Below are positions 54,335 to 55,990 of a stretch of 55,990 bases of DNA, piece by piece. This DNA is from an uncultured Pelagibacteraceae bacterium. Its GTDB lineage: Bacteria; Pseudomonadota; Alphaproteobacteria; Pelagibacterales; Pelagibacteraceae. The notes below the pieces were generated by a model. The model saw nothing but the letters and a program-made list of their open reading frames with translations, was not told the DNA's origin and made no database searches. A program made the translations under genes and the position numbers. The stretch's first letter is position 1; every line of letters begins with the position of its first letter. The DNA is taken from NCBI GenBank assembly GCA_902560015.1, contig CACEKA010000006.1, forward strand, positions 1 to 55,990, given 5' to 3'.

Positions 54335-55990
54335 ATGAGTAAAAAACTTTGGGAAGCTTCAAATAAATTAAAGAGAAGTTCAAATTTATTAAAATTTGAA
54401 AAATTTATATCTACTAGATTTAATAAAAAATTTAAAAATAATTATGAAAAAATTCACGATTGGTCAGTAAAAAATGCAGGCAATTTTTGGGAAAGTGTTT
54501 GGGATTATACAAAAATAAAAGGAAAAAAAAATAAACTTAAAATAAAGAAATCTTCAAAATTTTATATGAATATTTTTTTACCCAATTATAAATTAAATTT
54601 TAGTGAAAATTTAATTTCAAAAAATACCAATGAAAAAGCAATTACTTTTATTAGTGAAAATGGTTACCGTGAAGTTAAAAATTGGAGAGAGTTAAACATA
54701 AATGTTAAGAAGGTTTCAAAATATTTAAAAGATTTAAATATTAATCCCAAAGATCGTATTGCAGCTTATATGCCTAATATTTCCGAAACAGTTGAGGCTT
54801 TCTTAGGTACAGTTGCGATAGGCTCTATTTGGTCTTCTTGTTCTCCTGATTTTGGATCTAGTGGTGTCATAGAACGATTTTCTCAAATAAAACCCAAAGT
54901 TTTATTTGTAACTAATGAATATTTTTACAATGGAAAGAGAATTAATATTTTGGAAAGAATTCCCCAAATAACAAAAAAAATACCTTCAATTAAACATATC
55001 ATTATCTCTAATTATCCTGGTCAACCTGAATTTAAAAAACTTCCAAGTTTTAAAAATGTAAAAACTCATCATTGGAATAATATAAAAAAACAAAAAAGTT
55101 ATGAATTTAGTTTTTCTAAATTTGATTTTGAACATGAATTAGCAATTCTTTATTCTAGTGGCACAACAGGTAAACCAAAATGTATTTGTCATAAATCTGG
55201 TGGAGTATTGCTTCAGCATTTAAAAGAACATCAACTTCATTGTGATATTAAAGAAAATGACAATGTTTTTTATTTTACTACATGTGGTTGGATGATGTGG
55301 AATTGGTTAATTTCAGTTTTAGCTTCAAAGGCATCAATTGTATTGTTTGATGGTTCACCAATGTATAAAAAAGAAGATCTATTGCTAAGGATAGCAGAGA
55401 AAGAAAAAATTACATTATTAGGTGTTAGTGCAAAATATATAGATGCATTAAGAAAAACTAAAAAAAACTTTAAAAAAACGTTCAAATTACCAAAATTAAG
55501 AACTATTTGTTCAACTGGATCACCATTATCAGAAGATAGTTTTAACTTTGTATATAAAAATTTAAAAAAAAATGTTCATTTAGCATCTATTTCAGGTGGT
55601 ACTGATATTGTTTCGTGTTTTGTTTTAGGAAATTTGTATCAACCTGTTCATTCTGGCGAAATTCAAAGTAAAGGTTTGGGTATGGATGTTCGTGTTTATA
55701 ATGAAAATGGTAAATCTGTTTTAAATAATAAAGGTGAACTTGTTTGTATTAATCCTTTTCCTTCAATACCACTAAAATTTTGGAATGATAAATATGATAT
55801 AAAATTTAAAAAAGCATATTTTAACAAATACAAAAATATTTGGCATCATGGTGATTATGCCAAGATAACAAATAAAAAAGGATTTGTAATTTTTGGTAGA
55901 TCAGACACAACTTTAAACCCTGGTGGTGTTCGACTTGGAACAGCAGAAATTTATTCTGAAATTGAAAGATTTAAAGAAATTAAAGAGTCT
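54335..55990 (+). CDS. aacS: Acetoacetyl-CoA synthetase (3' end outside window)
   Basis: A 552-codon open frame that runs off the right edge; the family is about 650 residues. It is an adenylate-forming enzyme: the N-terminal domain has WDYTKIKG-like and FSENLI stretches, AYMPNISETVEAFLGTVAIG near 147, the AMP-binding P-loop LYSSGTTGKPKCICH near 271 and SCFVLG later. The late NPGGVRLGTAEIYSEIE, near the edge, is typical of AacS rather than acetyl-CoA synthetase. It activates acetoacetate with CoA and ATP. ATG 54335 is the first in-frame start and gives MSKKLWEAS. Confidence 0.9.
   Translation, partial: MSKKLWEASNKLKRSSNLLKFEKFISTRFNKKFKNNYEKIHDWSVKNAGNFWESVWDYTKIKGKKNKLKIKKSSKFYMNIFLPNYKLNFSENLISKNTNEKAITFISENGYREVKNWRELNINVKKVSKYLKDLNINPKDRIAAYMPNISETVEAFLGTVAIGSIWSSCSPDFGSSGVIERFSQIKPKVLFVTNEYFYNGKRINILERIPQITKKIPSIKHIIISNYPGQPEFKKLPSFKNVKTHHWNNIKKQKSYEFSFSKFDFEHELAILYSSGTTGKPKCICHKSGGVLLQHLKEHQLHCDIKENDNVFYFTTCGWMMWNWLISVLASKASIVLFDGSPMYKKEDLLLRIAEKEKITLLGVSAKYIDALRKTKKNFKKTFKLPKLRTICSTGSPLSEDSFNFVYKNLKKNVHLASISGGTDIVSCFVLGNLYQPVHSGEIQSKGLGMDVRVYNENGKSVLNNKGELVCINPFPSIPLKFWNDKYDIKFKKAYFNKYKNIWHHGDYAKITNKKGFVIFGRSDTTLNPGGVRLGTAEIYSEIERFKEIKES

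Overview
The window looks like a piece of a streamlined marine alphaproteobacterial chromosome, most likely SAR11 (Pelagibacterales). The signs are very low GC, genes packed with 1-4 base overlaps (TAATG, ATGA), few and short intergenic gaps, and a characteristic set of genes: AapJQMP, NtrYX without NtrBC, a fused IspDF, PstSCAB-PhoUB and ZnuABC-Zur. I see no rRNA operon, insertion sequence, prophage or CRISPR array. Three tRNA genes are present (Arg-TCT, Asn-GTT, Cys-GCA). The assignment rests on gene content and composition only.

Layout. 1-4.9 kb: a partial secreted protein, then secG, pyrG, kdsA and eno. 5.0-6.1 kb: a coupled pair of unknown genes. 6.2-8.4 kb: ftsB-like, lipA, a RatA/Coq10-type START protein and a decayed secreted-protein gene. 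8.4-10.5 kb (minus): cinA-type amidase, pgpA, ispDF. 10.5-16.4 kb: ntrY-ntrX-trkA-trkH. 16.4-21.0 kb: tRNA-Arg and the general amino-acid ABC transporter aapJQMP, with adjacent palindromes in its leader and a terminator after the binding-protein gene. 21.1-27.5 kb: an XRE regulator, two tRNAs, valS, ilvD (with an unusual GC-rich patch) and a GDP-mannose enzyme. 27.5-28.6 kb: a small accessory patch with an unknown protein, a 49-residue zinc-ribbon protein, a candidate small RNA and a YdcH-like protein.

28.6-37.1 kb is a phosphate/arsenate region: phoR, pstS, pstCAB, phoU and phoB, then on the minus strand an arsenate reductase, an aquaporin and a small membrane protein. Repeats spaced 11 bases apart that resemble Pho boxes precede pstS, pstC and also the arsenate operon. 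This suggests that one regulator couples high-affinity phosphate uptake, which lets arsenate in, to arsenate disposal. 37.2-38.1 kb holds a PhyH-type dioxygenase. 38.2-41.3 kb is a zinc uptake module, znuA divergent from znuCB-zur around two Zur-like boxes, with a long His/Asp-rich loop in ZnuA.

41.3-56 kb is housekeeping: an Ldh-family dehydrogenase, xth, erpA, dgt, argS, a small membrane protein, nagZ, scpAB, tatABC, serS, yajC-secD-secF, and an acetoacetyl-CoA synthetase that runs off the end. The most interesting points are the Pho-box-like sequence before the arsenate operon, the candidate small RNA near 28.2 kb, an NtrX whose Walker B glutamate is replaced by glutamine, and the GC-rich patch inside ilvD.
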